NCBI GenBank assembly: GCA_008973525.1
Contig: WACJ01000047.1
Coordinates: 1,364,001 to 1,428,000, forward strand
DNA length: 64,000 bases
Reading direction: 5' to 3'
Origin: Stenopsyche tienmushanensis
Lineage: Eukaryota; Arthropoda; Insecta; Trichoptera; Stenopsychidae
The translations under genes were made by a program, and so were the position numbers. How positions within the stretch are numbered: position 1 is the first letter of the stretch; every line of letters begins with the position of its first letter. Shown piece after piece: positions 9,975-22,917 of this stretch. The notes beneath the pieces were generated by a model, which was not told where the DNA came from, searched no databases, and saw only the letters and a program-made list of their open reading frames with translations.

Positions 9975-12814
9975 TTTTACTTAAATTTTAGTTAAAGAAA
10001 GTTTTGCTGATACGTATATACAATATATTAAATAAATATGTTTGAGTTAAAGTGTTGAACTTCAACTTGAAGTGATAAAACACAGAAATCTGTGCATGTT
10101 GTATTCATGGGGTTTAAGGACAAATTTTGAAAGCTCTTTTTGAGATATTTAATTTATTAGAAATATTGTAATAGAGCTAAATTTCCTCCTTTTCTATTTG
10201 TCGTTTGATGTACTTTTTCTTTGTGACGAAAAATTAATATCTGTTTGTGTCCATGAAACGGAAGCTGACACTTTATTTCCGTGATATTTAATATCCTCTC
10301 ACTAATTGTATTCCAAAAACAATGAACAATCCCAGTTTGTCCGGTAAATATTATTTTTATTTGCAAGGGGCTAAAGTGTGTACTTACACGAAAGAACAAT
10401 ACTTCCAATCTTCCGAAAATAAAAGACGAAATCCTCTCTTAATCTTGTCTTCATTCCAAAAGTGCCGTTGAACATCAACCGATACTCGACAAAAACAATA
10501 GATTTCAGGGTTTATTTCTTCTCCGCCCACCAAAAGGGAGCAAATTCTAGTGAGGAAGAAAAGAATTCGGAAATGATATCTCATCAATTTTAATGACATC
10601 GCACATTTATTAGGAAATACCAAACATTACATCCACGGCGATAATAATACGTGCTGGTTCATTTTTCTCCTTCATATTGTTCACGATGTCAGATGCCACG
10701 ATCTTTTTCCACGCGGAAAGATTGCTGTTCTGGAGGTACTTAAAAGGTTTTCTTTTTGCTTCCAAACAATTTTGGATGTGTAGGTATGTGTGTGTGTGTA
10801 TTATTTTTGCTCTGCGACTAATTGGGCCTGAAAAAAATAAATAAAAATAAAAATATTAAGCAACAATTAATCAAATGCCAGCACGACATGCCAGCGCCAG
10901 TTGCTCTCTTTGTTATCCGATTTATTAAAATTTTTCAAAATAAAAGATTAATGGTAATATTTTACTTTGCCTGTCATTAATGATAGTAGGAAGAAAGAAT
11001 AATTAACAAATTTCATGTTTATTTAGGCATCAACTGGAACGAAAAGCTTCCGAAGTTTTCGACCTTCAGTTAATTAAAGAACTCTACTACTATTTGACAT
11101 ATTTCTTCCTAATGAATACCCAAACTTTGCGAATAAATCAAACACCATTCTTTATACATTTTAATTTTTAAAAACTCCCTATGTTAATCATCATCATATA
11201 TTCTAAATCTTTTTAAGATGCCAAATGTATATGTGATATGACTCCAAAGCAGACTTTGTTAAGAAAAATAATGTGCATGGCGCTTTTAGGTAGGATCTAT
11301 AAGTAAAAAGCGAAATAATTTTAAATTATATTTGAATCATAGCAATCCCAGTTATTCAAAGGCGATCCTGCCTGATTTTATCAATCTTCAGCCTTTTTCA
11401 AAATCAGGAATTTCAGATCGATCAAATTAGCTAAACGTTCTCTAAATGTGATTAGACAGTGGATCTTTTGTTGTTTTTTGGATTGGAGACTTTTCAATTG
11501 TTATCGATGTGAATCAAAGATTTCTCAATTGTCTAATGCAATTAAATTAGTTTAAAATAGCAGAAATTCATGTAAAGTAATTCTAATTCGTTAACCCAGA
11601 TTTCTAGACGATTTTTTCCAGGTCGAGTCTCCCCTTTTTTCTAGCTTTGAAATGTGTCATGCTTGTTATAACTCCCATAGGAAAAGCCTTAGACAACGAA
11701 ATGTACTTATGTCTCCACGAAATTCATTAAAAGTATTATATAACAGCGCATTTAAATGTCGCTCCACTAGCATGCAAAATGAAGACAGGATACATTTATA
11801 AATTTGCAGAAATATTTCCGCACATTTTGAACTTTGGGTATATTCAGGTGTGCCGTATTTGAAGAACCTCATGCAGGGATAAACAGGTACACTTATGTGG
11901 GTGCTTTAGCAGAAGATAATTCGGAATTCCGGACATGCTAAGTCCCTGACAAAATACTAGACAGCCATGGGGATCCCGGACTATCAAGACTATGCCGGGA
12001 TGCAATTACACGACATTAGGTTGTATCAGGAGTAATATCGTTTTCATTAGTGAGGATATAGCGGCAGTAGTTGAACTTGATATATGTTTCGGGATGAATC
12101 AACGTTTACATGCAAATTTGTGCAATTTTGGATGAAATGCTTATGGACTTTTGGTATTTGTTTCATTTGGTTAAAATTTTGTATTTGTATAATAAATATG
12201 CTAATATATAAATACTTTTTGAGAATTTGTTAAGAGTCGCATTTAAAATTGATGCCTGGCGACTGCTGATAATAAACGGCCTGCTAAACAGCCCAAGTAT
12301 AATATAATATATAGTGAACATGACCAATCATGGGGAAAAGACTAATTACTTATCATTCATTTGAATATATTAAAACATTTATTTTTCTCAATAATAAATG
12401 TGTCTGAAAAAAAGAATTATTCATATCCCAACCAAACTTGGCTTAGTATATTTTTACGTCGTGATTGACATTTAAACATTCCAAATGAATCCTCATATTA
12501 TTAAGCTTCCTTGTTTGCTAATCATTATAAATATTCACCCTTCCAATTATAATCAAATAATCTAAATACTCAGATTTAGTATTAAAATTGAATAATAGAA
12601 TATTAAGCCTTTCCGCTCGTAAGTTGACAATATGTCGCCAAATGGATTTCGACTTCCACTCGTATGTTGACTCGCGAACCACAAAATATTAAGCTCTCAC
12701 ATATACCATGTATTGCATTTTATTAATTATTTTTTTTTTTAAATATTATTTCATTTTAAATTTCCAGTATGAAGCCTGAAAATCCTGCAAAAAAGATAGA
12801 AATCCAACGAAGTG
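9975..12814. other. AT-rich gene-free stretch
   Basis: No supported gene. Short TG-repeat near 10786-10800. The block 11880-12080 is more balanced in composition, with GGAATTCCGG and GGGATCCCGG palindromic words, but shows no terminal repeats or coding frame I can defend. Confidence 0.3.
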
Positions 12815-12875
12815 ATATCTGGAAAATAAGGAGGATGTCAACTTGTCTTACATCCAAGGCTGTTTATTTTTTCCC
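12815..12875 (-). pseudogene. Mariner transposase scrap
   Basis: Read on the minus strand, this gives INSLGCKT, a stop, then HPPYFPDITSLDFYLF. This is the mariner block ELGWE....HPPYSPDLAPSDYHLF that carries the third catalytic aspartate (here still D in SLDF). It aligns closely at nucleotide level with 27959-28019 (shared GATGTC(A/G)A, TTGTCTT(A/C)CATCCAA, GGCTGTTTATTTTTTCCC-like text). It is one short fragment without termini. Confidence 0.7.
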
Positions 12876-12939
12876 GCGTTATTGTCGATAGTTATCCGGC
12901 TGGGCTTAGGGATTGGTTTTGCTACCTGATCCTTCGACC

Positions 12940-12990
12940 CAAAAACGGTCAAACAATCAAACGAAAACCCTTTTGAATTTTACTTATAAT
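12940..12990. repeat. 50-base block shared with 28295-28348
   Basis: CCCAAAAACGGTCAAACAAT followed by AAACGAAAACCCTTTTGAAT and TTTACTTATAAT aligns with 28295-28348, which has AAAACGGCCATGTAATAAAA, CGAAAACCATTTTGG and TCTACTTATAAT. In both places it lies to the right of the same mariner scrap, about 65 bases away here and about 275 there. It is therefore probably part of the same ancestral insertion, with different deletions. Confidence 0.6.
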
Positions 12991-13061
12991 AAGGATTATG
13001 GTTATTCTTAAAAATAATTAATTTAAACTTTATTCTCATTCCCAAGTAGTAGTTTCATATC

Positions 13062-13985
13062 AAGGCGTCTTCTCACTTTAGGCGCCTCAAAAATAGGCTA
13101 TTTTCACGATTTTTTTTCGAGGATTTTCGCTAAAAATTATGAGATAAAATGGATCTTATGTAATAAACACATCTTTCAAGTAAACGAAAAAAATATATTT
13201 TTATTTTTTTGAACAATTATTATAATAAAACAGTAGCATCGAAAAACCCGTGTAGAAATGTTATGTTCGTGGCTTGTTGATGGTATCTCCGAGATGGGTC
13301 ATTTGAAACAAAAAAATGAAACAGTTTTAGATTTAGTATATCAGTGGCTATAGCGCATATCATCAGATTTTTGATATTTGCGAAAATAACAAAATGGTGC
13401 ACGTTTTACGAAAAAGTAAAAAAAAACAGGTTTTTTTTGCATTTTTTTGTAAAAAAAAAATACTTAAAATCAAAATTTCAAAAATCTGATAATATGCGCT
13501 ATAGCCATAGCTATGAAGAATATGTAATTCAAATTTCATGACAATCGGCCGGATAGTTTCCGAAATTTCATCAACAAGCCACCGATAAACCTTGTTTTGA
13601 GATAAACGCGTTTAAAGTTTTGGTTGCAGAAAAATTGCCCAGACACAGCTGTTGAAACACTCGTTGTTATTTTGAGTATTTCCTCCGCAGATCTTCATAA
13701 ATCGGTTTTAAAACCTCATGAATATCCTCAGCTAGAGCAGAAGGATGTTTAAAAGTTTATATTTGATTGTTTTTCACCACTTTCTTATACTTGCATCATG
13801 AGTCTGAACAATACGTATGCAGCCGGGTGCTCTCAGGTAGTCACCTAACGGTCGCCCAATAATGTAGTTAGACTTGTCCGATCTTTATGAAATTTCGATA
13901 TAACATTTTTGAAGATATTTACTTTCAAAATTTAAAATAAAATAAAAATCGATTTTTTTAAATTTGTAAAGTGAGAAGACGCCTT
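13062..13985. mobile_element. Foldback-type element with 19-base perfect terminal inverted repeats
   Basis: The ends are AAGGCGTCTTCTCACTTTA (13062-13080) and its exact reverse complement (13967-13985). Inside is a second, long imperfect inverted repeat. GTGGCTTGTTGATG (13269-13282) pairs exactly with 13569-13582. The 27-base arm 13346-13372 (GGCTATAGCGCATAT core) pairs with 13480-13506 with one mismatch, and patchy complementarity lies between. No transposase is visible. The right flank begins TTAA if the end is taken as GCC, and the left flank ends TCAA. That would fit a TTAA-type target with one change, but the superfamily is uncertain. Nothing overlapping looks like a host gene. Confidence 0.75.
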
Positions 13986-15464
13986 AAGAATCGACACAAA
14001 ATTCTTGATTTTTTCAAGTTTTCACTTGAAAGTTTCGAAAATTTGCACTGCGATACCCTTTTTTTAATAAATAAGAGTATCTCGCAATAGCATTGGTGTT
14101 GACATTCATATGATATGAATGTCGTTTGTGATGTTTCATTTCCACACGCATATTGCGAGCTCATATTGTCACATCTTGCTACGCATGCCAAAATTCCTAA
14201 AATACATATCGCTGAAAGGCATTCCTAGAATACGTTTATGATTATATTTGCCGAGAAAAAACACAAGCTCCCCATGCATGCATCTCCCACTTAGACCTAA
14301 ATTCGGCGGTTCCACGCATACACGATATTTGCTCATAATATATTTGATTATGACTTGCTTCGTTTCAAGTGACAGCCCTGCATAAAACGACCATATCAAA
14401 TAGGTATTGAATGTGTTGAATGGAAATAGTTGCGGCGGGAGTGTGCTAGAAGTGGCAGCACCTGCTTTATGTTAATAATGGCGGCATTTACGTAAGCGAA
14501 AACATTTTAATTAAATGGCGTCGTTTGAATTAACATCAGGTCTGAGCAAAGGTAACGTATTGTGCATTCTGCACGGCTCCATGCAAATGCATTTACGTTT
14601 CTCCTCGGTTGGAAGATATTTTTAATGCTATCGCCGTTTGCTTGAGGCAAAACGAGTGCTTCAATGTGATTAAGAAAACAGGCTTCCATGCTCTCCCTCC
14701 TTTTACAGGATGCACTAAATTAAATTGCATGGTTTTTTTTAATTCAAGCTCAAATTTACGACCAAATTTAAACGAAACGAATTACATACTATAATTGCTG
14801 AAAGATTTTCCAAAATAGCAGAGATCCTTAATCGTTGTATGATCGGAAGCAAAATCAAATTTACATAGTCAAACACCAATATTATTGTCAATGAAAATGA
14901 AGACTTCCATAATACATCAAGTTATAACGTTAATCAGCATATTAATTATGTAAATAGGATAAATATATGTTTAACGGGAAAATTAATTATTTCCTTGTGT
15001 AATTATTCGGTAATAATTATGGCATACGTGATATTTCTATATTATATCATTTCAAAGAATTGAAATTTCACCTTAAATATGAAAGCTGTTATTTACTAAA
15101 CAAATATTTCTGTTTGTGCTATGAGGCAATTTAGAAAAGGGAATTGTTCGATTCAATGTTGAAAAATTCTTCATAACTAGTATTAAATATTTAAAAATAA
15201 TTCTTGATTATCTGAATCTTTACAATGATATAATTTTCAAGAATGTTTTGAAATGATTAATATGAGGTATGTGATTGTGTTCGATATGATTCGATTGAGA
15301 GCCACGTCAAAATATTTGAGAGATTTCCCTAAAAATGAGAATCAACCAATCATTCCTGGTGCGACATTTGCATCACATGGGGATGATTTCCAAGTACGAC
15401 GGTTGGGTTCCTCATCAACTCTCACCAGCAAACTTAAAGAACTATTTTTACATAGATGATAAGT
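13986..15464. other. Gene-free stretch with a GC-richer island and a palindrome
   Basis: The 14160-14700 part is more balanced in composition than the flanks and has no transposon match by eye. Frames at 14169-14399, 14507-14689 and 14609-14794 are on both strands, short, and without motifs. A 23-base perfect palindrome lies at 14101-14123. The frame at 15253-15459 sits just before the mariner relic but could not be matched to mariner protein. Confidence 0.3.
14101..14123. repeat. Perfect short palindrome
   Basis: Arms GACATTCATAT and ATATGAATGTC (11 bases each) flank a single G. It could be a dimer binding site or the tip of a cruciform; nothing adjacent decides between these. Confidence 0.5.
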
Positions 15465-15845
15465 GATAGATACAACTAGTATATATTATGATAAGAAAAC
15501 GGATAAGGAAATTCCAGAATTAGAAAACAAGAAAAAGGTAGTACTTCACCACGATAACGCGCGACCACATGTGTCAATAAAAACGTAACACAACTTAAGA
15601 CAATTGACTGTGGTTAATTAAGCATCTACTATATTCTCCAGATCTTGCTCCATCGGGTTTTCGCTTATTCAGATCGCTATATTTTTTTAAATAAAAAATG
15701 ACTTCAATTCAACTCAAAACATTCTTAGATCTGTTTTTTGTATCCAAGTGTCGTAATATTTATACCAATGGAATAAATAAGCTAATGGAAAGATGACAAA
15801 TTGTTATAGCTTAAACTGGCAATTATCTAATCGATTGGTATAATA
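15465..15845 (+). pseudogene. Mariner transposase relic, C-terminal half
   Basis: Successive frames give IPELENKKKVVLHHDNARPH (the second catalytic aspartate, in HHDN), then YSPDLAPSGFRLFRSLYFF (the third catalytic block, with D replaced by G), then ANGINKLMERW-like text near 15777-15800 and GNYLID near 15820-15840, the usual mariner C-terminus. Stops and frameshifts separate the blocks. The N-terminal half is not recognisable upstream. The lineage differs from the elements at 2507 and 35265, judging by its NARPH and GNYLID-type signature. Confidence 0.8.
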
Positions 15846-18563
15846 AAAGTTTTTATACAAAAAACATATTGTTTTTAAATTCGTAATATCTTTTGCATAA
15901 ACCTAATATATACTTTGATAATGTGTAATTATACAACACAACATCTTACTGGGATGATATTGAGGTCATGAAAATAAATTGCACGTCAGAAACACTTTGT
16001 CATATATAAAAAGGTGTATTTTCCTTAAGAAACTTATTCTCATATGTTTTGATTATATTCATCATATATTCATCAAAGTTACTCATTAAAAAAACGGCCT
16101 TTTGTCTGGGTACCCGTATTTTTAAAAATATTTTTAAAAATGATGATCTTCAATCATTCCTATGTACATTATTGCTGGTATATTTAAATTAAGGTAACGG
16201 AAATATATTTCAAAGGGAGTTAATCTAAAACATGTTCAATCAAGCCGACAGAGTAAAAAGTTTAAAAAAATAAATCGATAGTAAATAAGAAACATTTTCA
16301 ACGTAGCTCCACGAGCGCTCATCTCTTATTCAAGTTTTATATCGGCTGAGCTATTCATCTTCCAATAATCGTCTTCTCTTTTGAAAGGTATAACATACCT
16401 GACCTAATTCCAAAATATGCATTTTATATGAGTGAATTCTATCTTCAAAGCCCTTTGTGCATCGTCCAATTTCTTAGAATAATATTATAGTTAATAAGCG
16501 CAGTCTTTCATAGAAATACGGCGGTTTATACTTATACGACATCAAAGATGTAACATTGATTCGAGGATGTAGGCGTAGACTTGAAAGTATATAGACTTAA
16601 TCGGATTGAATCAAATCAAACATTTCTGTAATAAGAAGAGACTGTTTAAAATCTATATATCTTCCATATTCTATATATATTTCAGTCAGTTTCAATGAAA
16701 AAAAACAATTAATAATATAACTATAATCTTATGGTCAAATATTGGCCTTTTTATTAGGTTTTAAGGAGTAAAATGCTTAATAGCCTCATCAATTATACCT
16801 GTATTGCCCTCTAAATTTCTAGATATCTTGGATGAAATTCCCACCAAATTTGCTAATTTCACATTGGACTAATTTAATCCAAAAACTATTTTTTTTAAAA
16901 TGAAGCGAAATTAAACCTTGTTAATGGTAATAAATAAACCCACAAAATAATATTAATTTAAAAAATATCTCTAAAGGAATTTAGATCGGCATAATTATTC
17001 CACATATAATTTACTATTTGATCTCGCGTACTTACAATAAAATAGTAACTATCCTATAAAATATGCGAAAAGGACGGTTTTAATACAAAACAGTACAAGT
17101 TTCAACCTTTTTCAGACATTTGGATAGGTGTGAACCTACCAATTAACGTAATTTAATTTAAACATGAAAATGATAAACGAGCTCTAAAGTAGCACACCGC
17201 ATTGCGATATAGAATTATTCGAATCTCACGTAAAAGAAATAAATTTGTAATGTTGGAATTAAAATATCAATATTTTGATGATTAAAACACAGTATTGCTC
17301 ATGTATTAGGTGTTAATATTTTTCAACACCCCGCGTAATCGCCCCCTATTATTGTGAAGCAGTAAAAGCATTTCGCTTCTCAAATTGCCATTTAACGTTT
17401 TTAATTGTAAGCGAGATTCTTTCTTATTGCTTAAATATTTAACTTCTTTCTCTTTTGATATCAATTAGCTTAAAGAGCCTTAACATAATGTATACTTAAG
17501 TTAAATACCCTCTGTTACAGCGATCTTGGGGTAAATTAATTAATTTTGAACGTCGTGGGTTTTTTTTATTGAACATCTTTAATATTCAAATTAATATAGA
17601 AATTTTCTATTGGAACAAGAAATAAAATATTTAAAGTGGAGCGTACAACATTTTCGGGGAGATTTATACTAAAATATTCATGTGCAAATTGAAATTTTGC
17701 TTTTATAAGTCAGCCCTCACCGAACTTGTATAGTATTTAAGCTTTATAATTTATTTTATCCATTAATCATCTACTTTATAACGTTTTCATAAACGCTATT
17801 TGCAAATCGGGCTTACATAACGAGAATTGATAAGACGAGCTTCTTGCATCACAAGGAATAATATTATAATCATTTAAAACCAAATCCTGGTTTATTGCCT
17901 ATTTAAATTGATTTTCTATCCTTATAGGCCAACCATTTTATAAAAAGAACATATTATTCATTCTTTTAAATGATATTTCAATTATATTTGCAAATTTAGT
18001 TACTAATAGGCGACCATCGAAACTTCATTAATCGCCTAAGTATTTACATTTATCAAATTCAGCAAATCAGGATAAAACTGAATTGATACATTTGATTAAC
18101 AAAAAGGATCATTCCTTTTTTCTCAGATTTATTGATAAGTTGAAATTATTTTATATAATCTAAATATGAAGTTTGACAACACAAACTACTACATAATATC
18201 AAATTTAATGTTCTATTTATCGAAATGATTTTTTTTCCAAAAGTTTATTCTATTATAAGAAATAATTGAATTATTTTTGTCAGTTCTGTGCAGATATAGC
18301 CATAGAAAATAAGAATACAAAATTAAGATTCAGAACTTGCATTACATTTAAACAGTATTACATCTATATAATAATCACCAAATTAAAAAAAAATACAATA
18401 ATTGGCAAAACCGAATTTTCAGGTTTCTAGTTAAACTAGTTTTCTATAAACCAATTGCATAAAATAATAATTTATTTAGCTCAAAAAAACATTTCAAAAT
18501 ACAAAAATAATTATTTCATGCTATTGTAATCCCAGATTTAAAAAAAATATGAGGATTTAAAGG
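15846..18563. other. AT-rich gene-free stretch
   Basis: No gene, RNA gene or element recognised; long A and T runs throughout. Confidence 0.3.
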
Positions 18564-18708
18564 TGAAATTTTGAGTATTTTTCAAAATGTTGAAAAAAAA
18601 ATCTTTAGAGAACCTTGACACTTACGATATCGAGCCTGTATGTGAAACGTAGCAAAAGAACCCCTTAACCCCCCAAAAATAATGTCTATCTGTGTGCAAA
18701 ACATCCTG
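18564..18708 (-). mobile_element. Solo terminus of the long-TIR element family
   Basis: About 145 bases match the right arm of the element at 58161-59086: GAAATTTTGAGTATTTTTCA, CTTGACACTTACGA, TGTGAAACGTAGCAAAAG, CCCCTTAACC, then GTGTGCAAAACATCCTG followed by TA. The end and the TA are in the expected place. No partner arm is visible nearby, so this is either a solo end left by deletion or a truncated insertion. Confidence 0.8.
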
Positions 18709-21700
18709 TATACTTTGCCCATTGGCATACATGTCATTGTTGTCAGTCGCATAAATTCTGAAATTTCTAAACTATTGAAAGACAAATTTGAATATTTTTT
18801 GACGACTTAAAGTGATTCAAGATAAAAACACACACAAACATATTTAAAAAATGCTATTCGCAGGCAGCTCTGACCCAGAAATTGCTAAAAATGCATCGTA
18901 AGCATGTAGTTAAATAAATCTACACGCAGATAATTTGCTAAATAGGGCAAAAATAGTTTATTAATAAATATATTTGATGCTTTTAAAACTGAAAACATCG
19001 GTATATCAAATGCTAAAGCGTAGACAGCCCGTTCACTCATAAACATTTTTCATCGTAACAAATGTTCGAGATGTAATTACAGTGCTGATAAATTTCCATC
19101 TGGTTGGAAACGACCTTAAAACTAAGGCAAAACACTCGAACAACACAGTAATATTACAGTCCCGTTAACTCCCGCAACTTTATATCAAATTTGTTCTACA
19201 AAACAAAATTTTACCTTTCCATTCGAAAGTAATTATCGTGTAAAATTTGTTCATGTCATTCCCGGCATAAACAAGATGAACCCGAGTAATCCAGACGCTG
19301 GAACAAGTCAAAACATTATCTCAAAGAAACAAAAGTGGGTGGGGACGGGCGCCTGCGAGCAACTTAAATGAGCGAGTCAGTGGCAATTCTGTTTTTACGA
19401 ATCCCGAATACGGTTCTTATTAAAATTACGCAAAACGCCCTTGCCCACCTCTCCCCGTCTTTAAAATTATCTTTCTCATTATGGTGGCCTTATCACTTAG
19501 GGAGAATTAGCCCCCGGGTCCCGCCGCTGGGATTTTAAATTTATTTTATTAACCCCGCAACACCCAGCTTTATGCAAATCTTTTTCATCATAACCATACA
19601 CAACCACAATTATGATCCCTTCCGTGACCTTCACTTACATCTGACGATCAGTCGGAACTCATTTGCAGTAACGGTCTGCAGATATTTCTTTCGGCTTCTA
19701 TCATATTTAAAAGCTCCCTCCAAATTTCATGCTTTTTACCATGATAATTATACGTAGCTGTAATATGGGATAGTAGTTTTTTATTGTGCAATATCCACTT
19801 ATCGTACATAGACTATCTCCATGGAAGCCTCTCCTGGGAGTAGGTTGGTTTTTAATGTGACGGTTCCCAGTGCCTCGCATGTACGGTGTAACTAGGATAA
19901 GGCTACTGGGATAAGTGAATTGGAGCAGAATATTCAATGAGTGAGCTGTAAAATAACCGATATTTTAAATTATTAGTATCAGTTTTATAGTATCAGTATT
20001 AAAACTATTAATCAAGCAATTTTTCATGAGGTATTGCATTCTGAATCTAAAAAATTACACAATCACGTTTTAGCGATTTCCCATCTTTCCATAGGTTTAT
20101 TAATTCTATTAGTATAAAAATCACTAGACTTAGATGCAATAAACAAATCCAGGGATATTTTCACTCCAGAAATTGAAAGATTTTTTAATTAAAAAAAATA
20201 TATAGCTATCTGAAAAAAGGAAAATCTGATGGAGCAAGATATGGAGAATATCCATCATCATCATCAGTTATATTCCCTTAATTTGCGTTTTGTGCATTCT
20301 TGTTATCACATGTGGTCGCATGTTATCATGATGAAATACTACCCCTTTCCTGTTAATGATTTATGTTATCTCATTATAAAGGGCTGTATTCAAATTTTCG
20401 TCCAATTCTTGGTTTATCGATTAATGAGAAATCACCGAATTGTTTAGTTGTTGATAAAATATCATTATATTTAAATATTTTTAAGGTTTTTTAAGAATAA
20501 CTAAGTTAAAGGGTTTTTTTGTTATATGAGAGTTGTGTTTTCAAATTATGCTTAGTAAAAACTTAATTTCTTACATACTTGAGGAATTAGCAGTTTAAAT
20601 ACGCAGTGTTGATTTACCTGAAACAAAAATATCAAATATTATTAAATCATTGAAGTAAAACTAAACAGGAAAAGATACCGCTTAACTATATAATCTTGTT
20701 GTGAATTCAACAGCGAGATAAATATTGAGTAATGAGCCGCTAATCGCGGTATAGCTTTTTTGACATTACGCAAAATGTAAATTTACAAGCCCAAATATTA
20801 TTTGCTTCGTCGTATCAAATTATGCAAAGCGAATGAAAACACTGCAAAGTTATTTCTTGCGTTCGGATATAGCGCGTAATGTATTATGCTTTATCTATTT
20901 TTAAATATTAAAATATTCTGGGGTGTACTGATAGGGCGAGGACAAGTCGAGGGTTGGATTATCCTTATTAAGCCGACGGCTATTTTTCCCTCAGACGCCT
21001 ACTGAATACCTGATGATGATGACAAAAGGGCCAAGACTTCGACACCAGCTTACACGCCTCAGGACTGATATTCAAATTCGTATTTTTCCGATGCATGAAA
21101 TTTCGAAGGCATTCTTCATGCTTCGTCGTTATCGTTTTTGTTAAGAATCTATACTTCCAAGCGATACGTTCGTGACTACAAATCTAAAGGATGTATTTGC
21201 AGTTTTTTTTACCAATTTATGAATATTTATTTTATTTACTCTTTTTATTGTAGATGTTGGATTCAATACCTACGAAATTCTGATGGAGGCTTTATATTTT
21301 TCCCGTTATATTATAGAATATTGTCGCTGTATCATTCACGCGTAAAATCCACCCCTCCATATTTTATGAATAGCAGATCTAGCTGTTGATACCTTCAAGA
21401 GCTTCCCCCACTGCACTCTTATTTCTTTACATAAAATATTGTTGTAACAAGAGATTCCACTCCAGTGAACTAGATTCCACGAAGAACATACATTTGTGGG
21501 CTTAGCTGGGGATATTCAAATTTGTGTTAAAGTTTCTCGGCTGCTCGGTGACAAAGTGACGCACGTGGCGAGCGATTAGCATCGGATAGGTGCTGTACAA
21601 AGAAGACAGGGAACAGACATTTAAGGTGTAAATGTAATATTTTGTTTAGGGAGAGATAGGTAAGTGTATTCGTGGGTAAGCAAAGGCTTACCCAGACTCT

Positions 21701-22917
21701 TCCCAACAATGTGTTTTCCTCGTCAAACATTTGTCTACAGAGCCTGCGACACACGTACCTGAGCGCAAGATTTATCTTAAAAAAAGAGATTATTTCTCCA
21801 CATCTTCTGTCCTCATCTCCTTATCTGACCTACTTACTGAGCTGTACCACAAAAGACGAAGCATTTGATTATATCTAACAAATGTGTTTTCTGACTTGTT
21901 CCTAAACAAAAAATATCCAAACAACTTCAATAGTATTATACAAATTGTTCAAACATATTTTAATTTCATACAAACATCGATTATATTTAATCATAAAATA
22001 GCATAACAAGTATTATATTTAAGATATAATGATCAGAAAACATTATTATTTTATATATTCATGAATTTACTAGAGTCGTCAAATAAAGTGCTAACAAGCT
22101 TGGATTTGTTAACCAAGTGTTGTTATTCAACAAAGTTAGCATAGTGCATAAGACCACAAATTCTCATCATAATGGTTAGTAAATCTACAATGTAGGTCCA
22201 GATTTACTCTAGTTGAAACTGAAAAAGTAAATACTGAAATAATAGTTCAGGGTAGCTTATAAATGACTGATATGCAGCAATAATCAAAATATGATTTGAG
22301 TATGAAAATTTCGTTCAACACTCATGGATCCTTTTCTACCTAAAATTCTTATTCAAAAAACTCTATTCTAATCAAACCACATGTCAAAGCAATAAGAGAT
22401 ATTATATCCTTCATCTTTAAAAACAATATTTTATAAATATTCTTCTTCTTAACCCTTCTTTCAATGAAATGATTGATATCCTCCCGTCAATGAAACAGAT
22501 AAACAAACTATAGTTAATAACATACTAATCTGGTTTTTATAGGCATATGGTTCGAAAACATTTTCTGCAGTACAGACAGAAGAAAAATATATAGGATTTT
22601 CCAAACATATGATGCAAAAAGAATTTCTTACGACGTGGGTAAAAATGAAGATAAGCGAAAGAAATATGATAAATTATTTTATGGAGCAAAAGGTTTAAAA
22701 ATTTTTTACGGAACATGAAGAAAAACGTGATATCTTGTACAAACCCTATGAAAAAGATATTTAGGTCTGTATAAACCTATATTATTGGCTCTAGATACAT
22801 AAATAGATTTTTATTCTTTAAACACAAGGATTTCGAACTGTTTCTCAATTTTAAATTCTATAAAACCTTTAAAAGAACAAAGTCAGAGAGATTTAGTAAG
22901 ATCTATACATATCTAAA
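18709..22917. other. Gene-free stretch with GC-richer islands
   Basis: About 19040-19560 and 20930-21130 are less AT-rich, contain CpG words and homopolymer breaks unlike the transposon-derived parts, and hold no credible frame. The frames at 19572-19757, 19707-19937, 21138-21389 and 21527-21878 overlap on both strands and show no domain. Possible single-copy regulatory DNA; no specific site can be named. Confidence 0.3.

Noticed and set aside
15253..15459. 68-codon frame upstream of the mariner relic as its N-terminal part
   Set aside because: I could not align it to any mariner block; it may be unrelated.
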